Part shown: positions 9,521 through 18,549 of the stretch, one piece after another
Position numbering within the stretch: the first letter of the stretch is position 1
Layout of the letters: every line of letters starts with the position of its first letter
Source of the DNA: Polynucleobacter sp. JS-Safj-400b-B2
GTDB taxonomy: Bacteria > Pseudomonadota > Gammaproteobacteria > Burkholderiales > Burkholderiaceae
Length of the DNA: 64,000 nt
Reading direction: 5' to 3'
Assembly: GCF_018881975.1 (NCBI RefSeq)
Contig: NZ_JACVPJ010000005.1
Span: forward strand, 62,001 to 126,000
Position numbers and translations under genes: made by a program
Notes under the pieces: generated by a model
Seen by the model: the letters and a program-made list of their open reading frames with translations, nothing else
Databases searched by the model: none
Told to the model about the DNA's origin: nothing

Positions 9521-10156
9521 ATGGACTCCATTGCACAACTTCGCAAAAACTATACCTTTGGTCAACTCTCCGAGACCGAGGTTCCTCATGATCCTCTACA
9601 GCTTTTTAGACTTTGGTTTGATCAGGCCGTAAAGGCAGAGTGCCCGGAACCCAACGCCATGACCCTAGCAACTGCAGACCAGGCCGGAAATCCATCAGCA
9701 CGTATTGTCTTACTAAAAGGCGCAGACGAAAACTGCTTTACCTTTTTTACTAACTATGACAGTCAAAAGGGTCAAGATCTGGCGGTTCGCCCACAGGCGG
9801 CCCTACTCTTTCATTGGCATGAGTTAGAGCGTCAGGTACGCATTCAAGGACTTGTTGAAAGGGTTAGCGCAGCTGAAAGTGATGAGTACTTCCATTCACG
9901 TCCAGCCGCCTCCAGAATCGGTGCTTGGGCCTCCCCCCAGAGCGCTGCCATTCCAAACCGTGAATTCTTGGAAGATGCCGAAAAGCGCTTTAAACAAGAA
10001 TTTGGTGATTCACCTCCCCGTCCTGATAATTGGGGTGGCTACCGCTTGCGCCCTGCTGAAATTGAGTTCTGGCAAGGTCGCCCTTCTAGACTGCATGACC
10101 GTATGCATTACAAGCTAGAGGGAACTCAATGGCAGGTTAATCGCCTGGCCCCTTAA
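9521..10156 (+). CDS. pdxH: Pyridoxamine/pyridoxine 5'-phosphate oxidase
   Basis: An FMN-dependent oxidase that makes pyridoxal 5'-phosphate from PNP or PMP in vitamin B6 synthesis and salvage. The length of 211 residues is standard. Visible family motifs are the N-A-M-T-L-A-T region, P-S-A-R-I-V-L-L-K-G (FMN phosphate contacts), the W-x-x-L-x-R-Q-V-R segment, and the C-terminal W-G-G-Y-R-L-R-P and F-W-Q-G-R-P-S-R-L-H-D-R motif for substrate binding. The start at 9521 is the only sensible ATG. It converges on msrA, with a small hairpin (10170-10186) between them. Confidence 0.96.
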   Translation: MDSIAQLRKNYTFGQLSETEVPHDPLQLFRLWFDQAVKAECPEPNAMTLATADQAGNPSARIVLLKGADENCFTFFTNYDSQKGQDLAVRPQAALLFHWHELERQVRIQGLVERVSAAESDEYFHSRPAASRIGAWASPQSAAIPNREFLEDAEKRFKQEFGDSPPRPDNWGGYRLRPAEIEFWQGRPSRLHDRMHYKLEGTQWQVNRLAP

Positions 10157-10171
10157 TCGTTTTGCAATACC

Positions 10172-10744
10172 TCAGGAATACTGAGGCGCTATCAACGACT
10201 TAAATTTCGCTCTAAATTTAGCAAGCTTAGGCGCAACAACGGCCATGCAATACCCTTGATTGGGGTGCTGCTGGAAATAATTCTGGTGATAGTCTTCCGC
10301 TGGATAAATAGTTGGCGCAGCATTGATCTGCGTCACTACTGGCTTAGAGTAGATTTTAGAATCCTCAAGTTCTTGCACTACTTCATGTGCAATCTGAGTT
10401 TGCTCTTCATTATGAGTAAAAATCACCGAACGATATTGTGTCCCGTGATCATTGCCTTGATAGTTCAAGGTGGTTGGATCATGAATCACGAAAAATATTT
10501 CCAATAAGTCTCGAAATGAAATTATTTCCGGGTCAAACATAATATCAATAATCTCCGCATGACCAGATACGCCAGTGCAGACTGCCTCATAGGTCGGATT
10601 GGGTCTTGCGCCCCCAGCGTAACCAGAAACCACAGACCGAACCCCAGAAATTTGCTGGTAAACCGCCTCAAGACACCAAAAACATCCCCCACCTAAGGTG
10701 GCGCGCTCTAAAACGGGGTCTTTTTTATCTAAATTTGTATTCAT
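10172..10744 (-). CDS. msrA: Peptide methionine-(S)-S-oxide reductase MsrA
   Basis: This enzyme repairs oxidised methionine, reducing the S-sulfoxide via a catalytic Cys. The G-G-C-F-W-C-L-E motif places the nucleophile at Cys21. The conserved G-Y-A-G-G stretch, the H-A-E segment and the Y-H-Q-N-Y-F C-terminal motif are all present. Length is 190 residues, within the family range. An AGGA Shine-Dalgarno sequence lies 7 to 8 bases before the ATG. A hairpin CCTCAG-N5-CTGAGG overlaps its stop codon and may terminate both this gene and pdxH weakly. Confidence 0.96.
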   Translation of the reverse strand: MNTNLDKKDPVLERATLGGGCFWCLEAVYQQISGVRSVVSGYAGGARPNPTYEAVCTGVSGHAEIIDIMFDPEIISFRDLLEIFFVIHDPTTLNYQGNDHGTQYRSVIFTHNEEQTQIAHEVVQELEDSKIYSKPVVTQINAAPTIYPAEDYHQNYFQQHPNQGYCMAVVAPKLAKFRAKFKSLIAPQYS

Positions 10745-10793
10745 GGCTTTATCCTAATGCCTTATTCAAATACCTGCCAACCATTAATCCACT

Positions 10794-12191
10794 ATGAATC
10801 GCTTTACTATCCAGCTCGATGAGATGAAAGCAGCCTATGCTGCAGAACCAAACCCCACGCTCGAAGTGAGGCTAGATCGAATTGCTCGCATTGAAAAAAT
10901 GATTAAAGCAAATGAAGAAAAAATCATTAAAGCTCTCATGGCTGACTTTGGTGTGCGCCACCCAGTAGAGACCCGGCTTGCTGAGTGTCAGATGATTTAT
11001 CAGGCATGCAAGCACACGCGTAAGAACCTCAAAGAATGGATGAAACCGGAACAAAGAGATGTGCCTTTTCACATGGGTGCCTCGCAAGCCTGGGTTGAAA
11101 CCCAGTCTCTTGGGGTAATTGGCATTCTGAGTCCCTGGAACTACCCTGTTCAATTAGCCCTCATTCCGGCGATTGCTGCCCTTGCTGCAGGCAATCGTGT
11201 TTGGCTAAAACCATCTGAACGTAGCTCACGCACTTCAGGCTTTATCGCCAGTCTCATACAAGAATATTTTCATCCAAGCGAATTCTGCGTAACTACAGGT
11301 GGTCCTGAGGTCGCCGAGCAATTTGCCGCACTGCCCTTTGATCATCTTTTCTTTACTGGCTCAGGCGCAATCGGTAAAAAAGTAATGCGTGCTGCAGCAG
11401 AAAATCTCACTCCAGTCACCTTGGAGTTAGGTGGAACAACGCCAGTGATCATTGATAAAAGCGCAAAAATTAAAGATGCTGCTGCCTCGATTGCTTATGG
11501 CAAGTTACTCAATGGTGGGCAAACCTGTATTGCTCCTGACTATGTTTTGCTTGATCAAAGCATTCAGGAAGAATTTATCCAAGAACTACAGGCTGCAGCA
11601 CAAACTCAATTTAGTAACCCCGAAGAATTAACCGGTCCAATTGACGAAAGACAACTAGAGTACTGGCAACACCTAGTGAGTGATGCACTCGACCGCGGGG
11701 CAAGAGTCATTCCCTTACTCAATAACCCAGGGGCTGGCGCAAGACCATTCGAACCAATTGCATTGATCAATGTTCCACAAGAGGCTCGCGTTCTTCATGA
11801 AGAAATCTTTGGACCTATTTTGCCAATCGTCACTGTTGCAGATACTTCTGCTGCAATTGCATATGTAAATAACAAGCCTAGCCCACTGGCTCTCTATTGG
11901 TTTGGTAAAGATAAAAAGAATATGAAGCGGGTCTTAGATGAGACGCGTTCTGGTGGTGTCACTCTTAATGACACACTCTTACATATCACTATTGAAGACT
12001 TGCCTTTTGGAGGTGTTGGCCCTAGCGGTATGGGTAGCTATCACGGCAAGGCTGGTTTTGATACTTTCAGTCATCAAAAATCCATTCTTGAAGTACGTGG
12101 CTTTTTTGGCCTAAACTTTTTTAAAGGAACCAAAACAGCACACCCTCCGTATGGAAAAATGACTGAGTGGCTATTACGCTATTTGAAGTAA
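10794..12191 (+). CDS. Aldehyde dehydrogenase, coniferyl-aldehyde-dehydrogenase-like
   Basis: A 465-residue NAD(P)-dependent aldehyde dehydrogenase. The catalytic Glu lies in L-E-L-G-G-T-T-P and the catalytic Cys in N-G-G-Q-T-C-I-A-P-D-Y, about 250 residues in. S-P-W-N-Y-P-V-Q-L forms the cofactor-binding segment. The shape resembles the class 3/CalB group (short N-terminus, P-D-Y-V after the Cys, G-M-G-S-Y-H-G near the C-terminus), whose members oxidise coniferyl, fatty or aromatic aldehydes. The substrate here is inferred only to family level. Seven bases separate its stop from the convergent LysE-family gene. Confidence 0.85.
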   Translation: MNRFTIQLDEMKAAYAAEPNPTLEVRLDRIARIEKMIKANEEKIIKALMADFGVRHPVETRLAECQMIYQACKHTRKNLKEWMKPEQRDVPFHMGASQAWVETQSLGVIGILSPWNYPVQLALIPAIAALAAGNRVWLKPSERSSRTSGFIASLIQEYFHPSEFCVTTGGPEVAEQFAALPFDHLFFTGSGAIGKKVMRAAAENLTPVTLELGGTTPVIIDKSAKIKDAAASIAYGKLLNGGQTCIAPDYVLLDQSIQEEFIQELQAAAQTQFSNPEELTGPIDERQLEYWQHLVSDALDRGARVIPLLNNPGAGARPFEPIALINVPQEARVLHEEIFGPILPIVTVADTSAAIAYVNNKPSPLALYWFGKDKKNMKRVLDETRSGGVTLNDTLLHITIEDLPFGGVGPSGMGSYHGKAGFDTFSHQKSILEVRGFFGLNFFKGTKTAHPPYGKMTEWLLRYLK

Positions 12192-12198
12192 TGGTGGT

Positions 12199-12873
12199 CT
12201 ACGCAATTAGCAGACGAATTGCAAAACCAATAAACAACATTCCAGCGAACATCCATAATCCCGCAGCTACCCGGGGTTGGCGCTGGAAGAATTTCAAGAA
12301 AATTTGTCCCACGAAAATCAGGCTGGCCAAATAAGCCATACTCATCACCTGCAAAACAATTGCAAGATAGAGGAAGGTGTAAGTAGGGTTCTCAACATCT
12401 GGGCGAATAAATTGAGAGAAAAAGGCGATAAAGAAAAAAATTGCTTTGGGGTTAGTTAAGGATAAGGTTAGGGCAGCAAATAGCGGATGTAATTGCATTA
12501 AACGCATTTGAACCTCACGGGTCTTTGTATCTTGTTTCGTCCAACGCTGCTGGCCACTTCGTAATAGGCCAAAACCCATCCAAGCGAAGTACATAGCTCC
12601 TAAGGTGCGCACAAAACTGAAGACCATAGGCGATGACATCAAGAGTGATGCGGCACCTAGGGCCACGGCAATCATGAGTAATGAGTCCCCAATGAATATT
12701 CCAAGAGCGCCCCATGCACCAGAGCGCCAACCTTTTGCAAGGGCGATAGTTAGGACGTAAAGTGAGTTTGGGCCGGGTAACAAAATAACGAATAAGGTTC
12801 CCAGTAGATAACTTGAGAAATCTACGATTCCAGCATTAGCAGGCGATAAGAGACTTAATGAGAGCCATTCCAT
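12199..12873 (-). CDS. LysE/RhtB-family amino-acid exporter (LeuE-like)
   Basis: A 224-residue membrane protein with about six hydrophobic segments. The LysE/RhtB signature L-L-P-G-P-N-S-L-Y-V-L lies near residue 33, followed by the G-x-x-x-G-D helix. Members export amino acids such as leucine, threonine or homoserine. The N-terminal layout and G-A-x-Y-F/L-A-W-M-G motif are closest in feel to LeuE, but the substrate is not settled by sequence. A TATGAT hexamer lies 6 bases before the ATG. The gene is divergent from the DEAD-box helicase leader. Confidence 0.85.
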   Translation of the reverse strand: MEWLSLSLLSPANAGIVDFSSYLLGTLFVILLPGPNSLYVLTIALAKGWRSGAWGALGIFIGDSLLMIAVALGAASLLMSSPMVFSFVRTLGAMYFAWMGFGLLRSGQQRWTKQDTKTREVQMRLMQLHPLFAALTLSLTNPKAIFFFIAFFSQFIRPDVENPTYTFLYLAIVLQVMSMAYLASLIFVGQIFLKFFQRQPRVAAGLWMFAGMLFIGFAIRLLIA

Positions 12874-12903
12874 CTCTACATCATAATAAATTCGGGAAAA
12901 CCC

Positions 12904-12932
12904 TTGTAATCGAGTGCTTAAAATGCCATAAT
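12904..12932 (+). promoter_or_regulatory. Sigma-70-type promoter of the DEAD-box helicase gene
   Basis: TTGTAA (12904-12909), a 17-base spacer and CATAAT (12927-12932) form a good sigma-70 promoter. Transcription would start near 12939, giving a 5' UTR of about 185 bases before the helicase start codon. Confidence 0.55.
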
Positions 12933-13037
12933 AAGAAGCTTTTTAAAGCAATTTGATTCATCGCCCCCCAGCTCTATTTCAGCGTACCGTTTAGAAGTCA
13001 TAAACACCGAAGGTAACAAACGCGCTGCCGCTTGTCT

Positions 13038-13117
13038 GATGGTCGATGCCCTTGACCATCGCACCCTATAAAAAAACAATGGGTGCAACATACGGAGACA
13101 TCCCTTAAAGGGGATGT
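13038..13117 (+). promoter_or_regulatory. Structured 5' leader of the DEAD-box helicase mRNA (three tandem hairpins)
   Basis: Three consecutive perfect stems are seen: 13038-13044 with 13054-13060 (7 bp), 13061-13066 with 13081-13086 (6 bp), and 13098-13104 with 13111-13117 (7 bp, loop TTAAAG). The last one buries the AAAGGGG ribosome-binding region and a spurious upstream ATG at 13114. The layout suggests a cis-acting RNA controlling translation, for example cold- or helicase-responsive autoregulation. The function is inferred. Confidence 0.55.
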
Positions 13118-13125
13118 GTAATAGC

Positions 13126-14676
13126 ATGACTTTTTCTAAAGAAACTAAACACGAGTCGAAAGACTCAAATAGCGCTGGAACTGAATTCCAGAATTTTGCC
13201 TTAGCGGCATCACTCCTTAAAAACGTTGCTGAACTGGGTTATACCCAAGCTACTGCTGTGCAAGCTCAGGTTATTCCTGCAGCCTTAGCTGGTGGTGACT
13301 TATTGGTCAGCAGCCAAACCGGTAGCGGTAAAACCGCAGCCTTTCTATTGCCTTTGATTAATCAACTCATTGAAGACAACCCGAACAACTCACCTGTACC
13401 AGGTCGCGCACAGCCTAAAGTGTTAGTGCTCTGCCCTACTCGTGAATTGGCTCAACAGGTTGCCGCCGATGCAGTGAACTTAGTTCGTGGCATGAAGGGT
13501 ATCCGTATCGCAACTGTTATGGGTGGCATGCCTTACGGCAAGCAAATCCAGGCATTGAAAGGTGCATTGTTGGTTGTTGCAACTCCAGGTCGTTTACTCG
13601 ACTTGTGTGACAGCAAAGCAATTCGCTTGGACGATGTAAAACAACTCGTTATCGACGAAGCTGATCGCATGCTCGACATGGGATTTGCTGATGATCTCGA
13701 GGCAATCGATAAGCGTTGCGCAGGCCGTAACCAAACTTTGATGTTCTCTGCAACTTTTGCGCCAAAGATTATGTCTTTAGCAAACGAGTTGACCACAGAT
13801 GCCAAGCGCGTTGAGCTTGCTCATGCAGGCGAAAAGCATGCCAACATTGAACAGAAGTTACATTGGGCTGACAGCATGTCACACAAGCATAAATTGCTTG
13901 AGCATATTTTGGCTGATGCCGATTTGGATCAAGCAGTTGTGTTTGCAAGCACTCAAGTTGAAAGCGAAAAAATCGCCGACACATTACGTGCAAACGGCTA
14001 TGAAGCAACTGCCCTACACGGTGCTATGCCTCAAGCTGTGCGTATGCGTCGTCTCGAGTCCTTACGTAAAGGTCATACCAAGATTTTGGTTGCAACTGAC
14101 GTAGCGGCTCGCGGTATTGATGTGCCACGCATTAGTCACGTGATTAACTTTGGCTTGCCAATGAAACCAGAAGACTATACGCATCGCATCGGTCGTACAG
14201 GTCGTGCAGGTCGCAATGGTGTTGCTATCACTTTGGTTGAACATCGTGATCGCGCCAAGATCCGCAATATCGAACGCTTTACGCAGCAAGATATCGTTGC
14301 TTCAGTCATCGCTGGTCTTGAGCCACAAGCCAAGCCAAGCTTTGGTGGTGGTGGCGGTCGCCCTGGTGGTGGTCGCTCTGGTGGTGGTGGCGGTCGTTCC
14401 GGCGGTGGCTTCGGCGGCAATCGCTCTGGCGGTGGTGGCGGTGGTCGTTATGGCTCAGGCGCTCGTTCAGAGTCTCGCTTTGGTGGTGGCGGTAGTGGCG
14501 GTAATGCTGGTGGCGATCGCTCAGGCGACTCACGTCCAGCACGCTCTGCTGATTCACGTCCTGCGCGTTCCGCTGATTCGCGTCCAGCACGCTCTGGTGA
14601 TTCACGTCCAGCTGGTGGCCCACGTTTTGCAAAACCAAAAGCCGGCGGCCAACGTCGTAACTTTAGCGGTAGCTAA
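13126..14676 (+). CDS. rhlE: DEAD-box RNA helicase, RhlE-like, with Gly/Arg-rich tail
   Basis: An ATP-dependent RNA helicase, probably acting in cold adaptation, ribosome assembly or RNA turnover. Motifs in order are the F-A-L Q-motif region, S-Q-T-G-S-G-K-T (motif I), P-T-R-E-L-A-Q-Q (Ia), V-I-D-E-A-D-R-M-L-D-M-G-F (II), F-S-A-T-F (III), V-A-T-D-V-A-A-R-G-I-D-V (V) and H-R-I-G-R-T-G-R-A-G-R (VI). From about residue 405 the tail is low-complexity G-G-G-R/S sequence, then four S-x-D-S-R-P-A-R repeats and a basic end, typical of RNA-binding extensions. I chose the ATG at 13126 because it is spaced from the GGGG ribosome site; ATG 13114 directly abuts it. ubiC starts 2 bases after the stop. Confidence 0.93.
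   Translation: MTFSKETKHESKDSNSAGTEFQNFALAASLLKNVAELGYTQATAVQAQVIPAALAGGDLLVSSQTGSGKTAAFLLPLINQLIEDNPNNSPVPGRAQPKVLVLCPTRELAQQVAADAVNLVRGMKGIRIATVMGGMPYGKQIQALKGALLVVATPGRLLDLCDSKAIRLDDVKQLVIDEADRMLDMGFADDLEAIDKRCAGRNQTLMFSATFAPKIMSLANELTTDAKRVELAHAGEKHANIEQKLHWADSMSHKHKLLEHILADADLDQAVVFASTQVESEKIADTLRANGYEATALHGAMPQAVRMRRLESLRKGHTKILVATDVAARGIDVPRISHVINFGLPMKPEDYTHRIGRTGRAGRNGVAITLVEHRDRAKIRNIERFTQQDIVASVIAGLEPQAKPSFGGGGGRPGGGRSGGGGGRSGGGFGGNRSGGGGGGRYGSGARSESRFGGGGSGGNAGGDRSGDSRPARSADSRPARSADSRPARSGDSRPAGGPRFAKPKAGGQRRNFSGS
14521..14616 (+). repeat. Four 24-bp tandem repeats in the helicase tail
   Basis: Four in-frame 24-base units (14521, 14545, 14569 and 14593) each encode S-(G/A)-D-S-R-P-A-(R/G). 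They sit in the disordered tail and could vary in copy number by slippage without breaking the frame. Confidence 0.85.
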
Positions 14677-14678
14677 AA

Positions 14679-15251
14679 ATGATTCACCGAAATCGTCTCC
14701 GTTCTGCATGGAATCGAGTCGGTTCCGGTGAAATCCATCGGGCGCCACGCAAGTGGCAACCTTGGCTTAGCGATACTGGGTCTCTCACCCAAAAAATTGA
14801 GAAAGCAATTGGGCAAAAGCTAGAAGTTCAGGTTTTGCGCGACTGCCCTCAATCACTCAATAGCGACGAAAGTCGCTATTTTCATTTCAAGATCAGACGC
14901 TGCAGAGTACGCGAAGTACTACTTTGTTCGAATGGCATTCCCCTGGTTATGGCACACAGTGTCATTCCAACCTTTAGCTCAAGTGGCAGTAACCACCAAA
15001 TTTTGCGTCTAGGTACAAAACCTTTGGGCGCAGTCTTATTTAGCAAAACCCGTAAACATTCCAAGGCAAAGCCGCCACGCGATATTGCTCGCCTCGATAA
15101 AACCAGTGAGCTATGGAAAAGATGTTCTAAACACTCTGCCGCCCTGGGCTCACCCTTGTGGGCAAGACGTACCCTCTATCAATTAAAGGGACATCCCATC
15201 TTAGTGAATGAAATTTTCTTGCCTACCCTACTAGAGGCTGCAAACCTCTAG
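14679..15251 (+). CDS. ubiC: Chorismate--pyruvate lyase
   Basis: This enzyme converts chorismate to 4-hydroxybenzoate and pyruvate, the first committed step of ubiquinone synthesis. The 190-residue protein carries the family segments W-L-S-D-T-G-S-L-T near residue 30, the V-R-E-V-L-L-C region, L-G-T-K-P-L-G-A-V-L-F (active-site Gly/Leu-rich loop), and the C-terminal W-A-R-R-T-L-Y and N-E-I-F-L-P, where the conserved Glu contributes to catalysis. It is tightly linked to the helicase gene, with 2 bases between stop and ATG. Confidence 0.88.
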   Translation: MIHRNRLRSAWNRVGSGEIHRAPRKWQPWLSDTGSLTQKIEKAIGQKLEVQVLRDCPQSLNSDESRYFHFKIRRCRVREVLLCSNGIPLVMAHSVIPTFSSSGSNHQILRLGTKPLGAVLFSKTRKHSKAKPPRDIARLDKTSELWKRCSKHSAALGSPLWARRTLYQLKGHPILVNEIFLPTLLEAANL

Positions 15252-15267
15252 TTATTCGATTTACATT

Positions 15268-16092
15268 TTAGATTGTCAACCAAGCCAAGGTTGATTTAAC
15301 CAAAGCTTCATCACCGGGTTCGCTGGTAAATACTTCACCAAACCCAATCATCTCGGCCGCATCAGCAATATTGTGATGTGGGCATAGGGCGCTTGCCGGA
15401 CTGAGACTTTGTGTGAATTGATCCTTCATGACTTCGCCAAGATAGCGAACTGCTTCCGATGAAGTAAGCAACCAAAGTGATTTACTCAAATCCATTTCTC
15501 TTACAAGTTGCCATGCAGGATTATCAATATCTAATGGTATGCGGCTGTAAGTGGAAATTGCTTCTACTGAAGCGCCAGCCTTTATTAAAGTATCAGCCAA
15601 CCAATCACGGCCACCCTCACCTTTAAAGATCACTACTTTTTTATTCTGCCAGCCCCACTGTAGGGATTGAAGTTCTTTCCACAAACCCTCGGAATCCCAC
15701 TGCTCATTATTTTTGGGAATAATGATGGGAGTGGGATGATCTTCTGAGCCGATGCCGTGGTTTTTCAATGCCAGATGGCTGCTGCCACCCATCACACCAA
15801 TCGGAATAATCTTATTAGAGAAGTCTTGCCAGTCGCGCTCCAATAAACGCATTACGCTCTCAATCGCATTTGGACTAACAAAGATAGCAAGATCAGCACT
15901 GCCTAGAACGGTGGCGATATGGTTAGCTAAATTTGCATCGGACTTTGGGGCGATGGTCAATAAAGGTAGGGACAGTATCTCTGGAAGGCTGCGCTTTCCT
16001 ACTCCGCTTGCCTCGATCGCGCGAGTAAGCACCTCAATCAGCTGGCGTGCCTGACCGCTAGGCCTAGTGACAATGATGGTTTTAGTGCTCAT
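15268..16092 (-). CDS. hemD: Uroporphyrinogen-III synthase
   Basis: This enzyme closes and inverts the D ring of hydroxymethylbilane to give uroporphyrinogen III for heme, siroheme and cobalamin. HemD proteins are poorly conserved. Support comes from the 274-residue two-domain size, the N-terminal V-T-R-P-x-G-Q-A start, the F-V-S-P-N-A-I-E-S-V segment, the F-K-G-E-G-G-R-D-W-L motif and the L-L-T-S-S-E-A-V-R-Y segment near residue 210. It lies 24 bases downstream of hemC on the same strand, the expected operon order. Confidence 0.92.
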   Translation of the reverse strand: MSTKTIIVTRPSGQARQLIEVLTRAIEASGVGKRSLPEILSLPLLTIAPKSDANLANHIATVLGSADLAIFVSPNAIESVMRLLERDWQDFSNKIIPIGVMGGSSHLALKNHGIGSEDHPTPIIIPKNNEQWDSEGLWKELQSLQWGWQNKKVVIFKGEGGRDWLADTLIKAGASVEAISTYSRIPLDIDNPAWQLVREMDLSKSLWLLTSSEAVRYLGEVMKDQFTQSLSPASALCPHHNIADAAEMIGFGEVFTSEPGDEALVKSTLAWLTI

Positions 16093-16116
16093 ACAAATAG
16101 CCGCTTGGTCTTGGTA

Positions 16117-17082
16117 TTACTTAGGTAGCTTTGGAATTAACTCTGCAGCACCTTGCGAGAGCAAATCTTGTGCCACCACAAGACCTAACGCCTCAGCATC
16201 TTCAACAGATTTCACTTGTGCATTTCCATTGGCCAAGCAAATTGCTTTGCCATCAACACTTGCCACAAAAGATCGAATGCTCATTTGGTTCTGATCCCAT
16301 ACAGCATGGGCAGCTAACGGTACCTCACATGATCCACCTAACTGACGCGACACCATGCGCTCAGCGGATACCGCATACAAGGTTGGCAAATCATTCAAGG
16401 GAGCAAGCCACTGCTTAATATTGGGATGCTTGCTTAAAGTTTCGATACCTAAGGCACCCTGACCTGCAGCAGGTGTATATGGATCGTAGGGCAAGAATGT
16501 GCGAATACGTGACTCTAAGCCTAAACGCTTTAAGCCAGCAGCCGCCAAAATGATGGCTTGATATTCACTACGATCCAACTTACCCATGCGGGTATCTAAA
16601 TTACCGCGCAATGGCTGAATTACCAAATGGGGAAATTTTGCACGCAGAACTGACTCGCGTCGCAAGCTCGATGTACCTACAATCGCACCTTCAGGAAGAT
16701 CTTCAAGACTGGTGTAGTCATTAGAAACAAAAGCATCGCGCGCATCCTCTCTCGCCATGACACAGGCCAGGTCAAAACCCTCAGGCATGACCATCGGAAC
16801 ATCTTTCAGGGAATGCACCGCTAAATCGGCTCGTCCATCCTCAAGCGCTGTTTCTAGCTCTTTTACAAAAAGACCTTTGCCGCCCACTTTAGAGAGGGCT
16901 CTATCCAAAATCTGGTCCCCCCGGGTAGTCATTCCCAAAATCTGGACATCGCAGTCAGGATAGAGCTTTTTAAGGCAATCTCGGACGTGCTCAGCCTGCC
17001 ACATGGCCAGACGACTTTCGCGGGAGGCGATTACAAGGCGCTTTGGGGCTGCCGAAGAGGAGGAATTCAGGGTTTGGGACAT
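16117..17082 (-). CDS. hemC: Hydroxymethylbilane synthase (porphobilinogen deaminase)
   Basis: This enzyme polymerises four porphobilinogens into hydroxymethylbilane. The start at 17082 (M-S-Q-T-L-N) gives 321 residues, with the family block [18 protein letters not shown]. An upstream in-frame Met at 17157 would add 25 unrelated residues and run into argH. Visible motifs are [23 protein letters not shown] (catalytic Asp), [15 protein letters not shown] and the dipyrromethane-cofactor Cys region L-G-G-S-C-E-V-P. It is divergent from argH with 43 bases between starts. Confidence 0.96.
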   Translation of the reverse strand: MSQTLNSSSSAAPKRLVIASRESRLAMWQAEHVRDCLKKLYPDCDVQILGMTTRGDQILDRALSKVGGKGLFVKELETALEDGRADLAVHSLKDVPMVMPEGFDLACVMAREDARDAFVSNDYTSLEDLPEGAIVGTSSLRRESVLRAKFPHLVIQPLRGNLDTRMGKLDRSEYQAIILAAAGLKRLGLESRIRTFLPYDPYTPAAGQGALGIETLSKHPNIKQWLAPLNDLPTLYAVSAERMVSRQLGGSCEVPLAAHAVWDQNQMSIRSFVASVDGKAICLANGNAQVKSVEDAEALGLVVAQDLLSQGAAELIPKLPK

Positions 17083-17113
17083 AACATTTAAAATAATCAA
17101 AGACCTACACCAA

Positions 17114-17125
17114 TATACTGTGTTT
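17114..17125 (+). promoter_or_regulatory. -10-like TATACT directly before argH (possible leaderless start)
   Basis: TATACT (17114-17119) ends 6 bases before the argH ATG at 17126, and no Shine-Dalgarno sequence is present. The same TATACT-N6-ATG arrangement occurs at pdxH. The -35 region is not convincing. Confidence 0.4.
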
Positions 17126-18544
17126 ATGAGCTCATCAAATAATTCCTTAGCCAACAAAGCCCAAGCCTGGTCGGCCCGTTTTGCCGAACCCGTCGACGAA
17201 CTTGTTCAGCGGTATACCGCGTCCATTGACTTTGATCAACGCTTTGCGATGGTCGATATTGCCGGCTCCCTAGCCCATGCTGAAATGCTCGCTACCCAAA
17301 AGATCATTAGTGCGCAAGATTTAGCTGATATTCAAAGAGGTATGGCTCAAATTAAGAGCGAAATTGAGTCTGGTCAATTTAATTGGCAACTTGCTCTCGA
17401 GGATGTCCACCTCAATATTGAAGCCCGCCTTACTGCATTAGTTGGCGATGCTGGCAAACGTTTGCATACTGGTCGTTCCCGCAATGACCAAGTAGCGACT
17501 GATTTACGCCTGTGGTTGCGTGACAGTGTTGATGATATTGCGATCACCCTCAAATCTTTACGCCTAGCACTTTTAGATTTAGCGGAGAAGCATGCGGCTA
17601 CCATCATGCCTGGTCATACACACCTGCAAGTAGCGCAACCGATTACTTTTGGTCATCACTTGATGGCCTACTATGAAATGTTTAGCCGTGATGCAGGTCG
17701 CTTGACGGATTTACGCGCACGCTTTAATCGCCTTCCTTTAGGAGCTGCGGCATTGGCTGGAACTACCTACCCTATTGACCGTGAGCAAGTCGCCAAGATC
17801 CTCGGCTTTGATGGCATCTGCAATAACTCACTGGATGCTGTATCCGATCGTGACTTTGCCATTGAGTTCTGCGCCTTCTCATCCATCTTAATGATGCACG
17901 TATCACGTCTATCTGAAGAACTTATCTTATGGCTGAGCCCTCGCTTTGGCTTTATTGATTTGCCGGATCGCTTCTGCACAGGTAGCTCGATCATGCCGCA
18001 AAAGAAAAATCCTGATGTGCCAGAATTAGCACGTGGCAAGACTGGTCGCGTTTATGGTGATTTGATTTCTTTGTTGACGCTCATGAAGGGTCAGCCACTG
18101 GCTTACAACAAAGATAATCAGGAAGATAAAGAACCTTTGTTTGATGCCGTAGATACTGTGCAAGACACCTTGCGTATTTTTGCAGACATGATCCCGCATA
18201 TTGAAGTGAAAGCTGAGGTCATGAAGAAGGCTGCTGAAGATGGTTTTGCAACAGCAACTGACTTGGCTGACTACCTCGTTAAAAAAGGGTTAGCCTTCCG
18301 TGACGCACATGAGGCTGTAGCGCATGCCGTTAAAGCCTGTGTTGGCAGAAACTGCATGTTGACTGACTTAAGTCTGCCTGAACTGCGCTTTGCATGCGGC
18401 TTAGACAATCGTCCTGAACTCATGAGTGATGATGTGTTTGCATTGTTGACCGTTGATGGCTCAGTTCAATCACGTCAACATGCTGGCGGAACAGCTCCCG
18501 CCCAAGTGCTCGCCGCTATCAAGCGGGGTCGTGCAGACCTCTAA
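17126..18544 (+). CDS. argH: Argininosuccinate lyase
   Basis: The last enzyme of arginine synthesis, cleaving argininosuccinate to arginine and fumarate. The ATG at 17126 gives 472 residues, near the usual 460-470. The upstream extension to 17003 reads antisense through hemC and is not real. Motifs include [10 protein letters not shown] near residue 112, [12 protein letters not shown] with the catalytic His, and the fumarase/aspartase signature [12 protein letters not shown] that carries the catalytic Ser. It is followed 5 bases later by a TRAP permease gene on the same strand. Confidence 0.97.
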   Translation: MSSSNNSLANKAQAWSARFAEPVDELVQRYTASIDFDQRFAMVDIAGSLAHAEMLATQKIISAQDLADIQRGMAQIKSEIESGQFNWQLALEDVHLNIEARLTALVGDAGKRLHTGRSRNDQVATDLRLWLRDSVDDIAITLKSLRLALLDLAEKHAATIMPGHTHLQVAQPITFGHHLMAYYEMFSRDAGRLTDLRARFNRLPLGAAALAGTTYPIDREQVAKILGFDGICNNSLDAVSDRDFAIEFCAFSSILMMHVSRLSEELILWLSPRFGFIDLPDRFCTGSSIMPQKKNPDVPELARGKTGRVYGDLISLLTLMKGQPLAYNKDNQEDKEPLFDAVDTVQDTLRIFADMIPHIEVKAEVMKKAAEDGFATATDLADYLVKKGLAFRDAHEAVAHAVKACVGRNCMLTDLSLPELRFACGLDNRPELMSDDVFALLTVDGSVQSRQHAGGTAPAQVLAAIKRGRADL

Positions 18545-18549
18545 AGTAA

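Noticed and set aside
10168..10186. Hairpin between pdxH and msrA as a strong terminator
   Set aside because: The stem is only 6 bp and no T-run follows on either strand.
14175..14731. Long frames in other phases over the helicase tail
   Set aside because: They are by-products of the Gly/Arg repeat sequence; the RhlE-like frame has all helicase motifs.
17003..17125. N-terminal extension of argH
   Set aside because: It runs antisense through hemC; the conserved protein starts at 17126.
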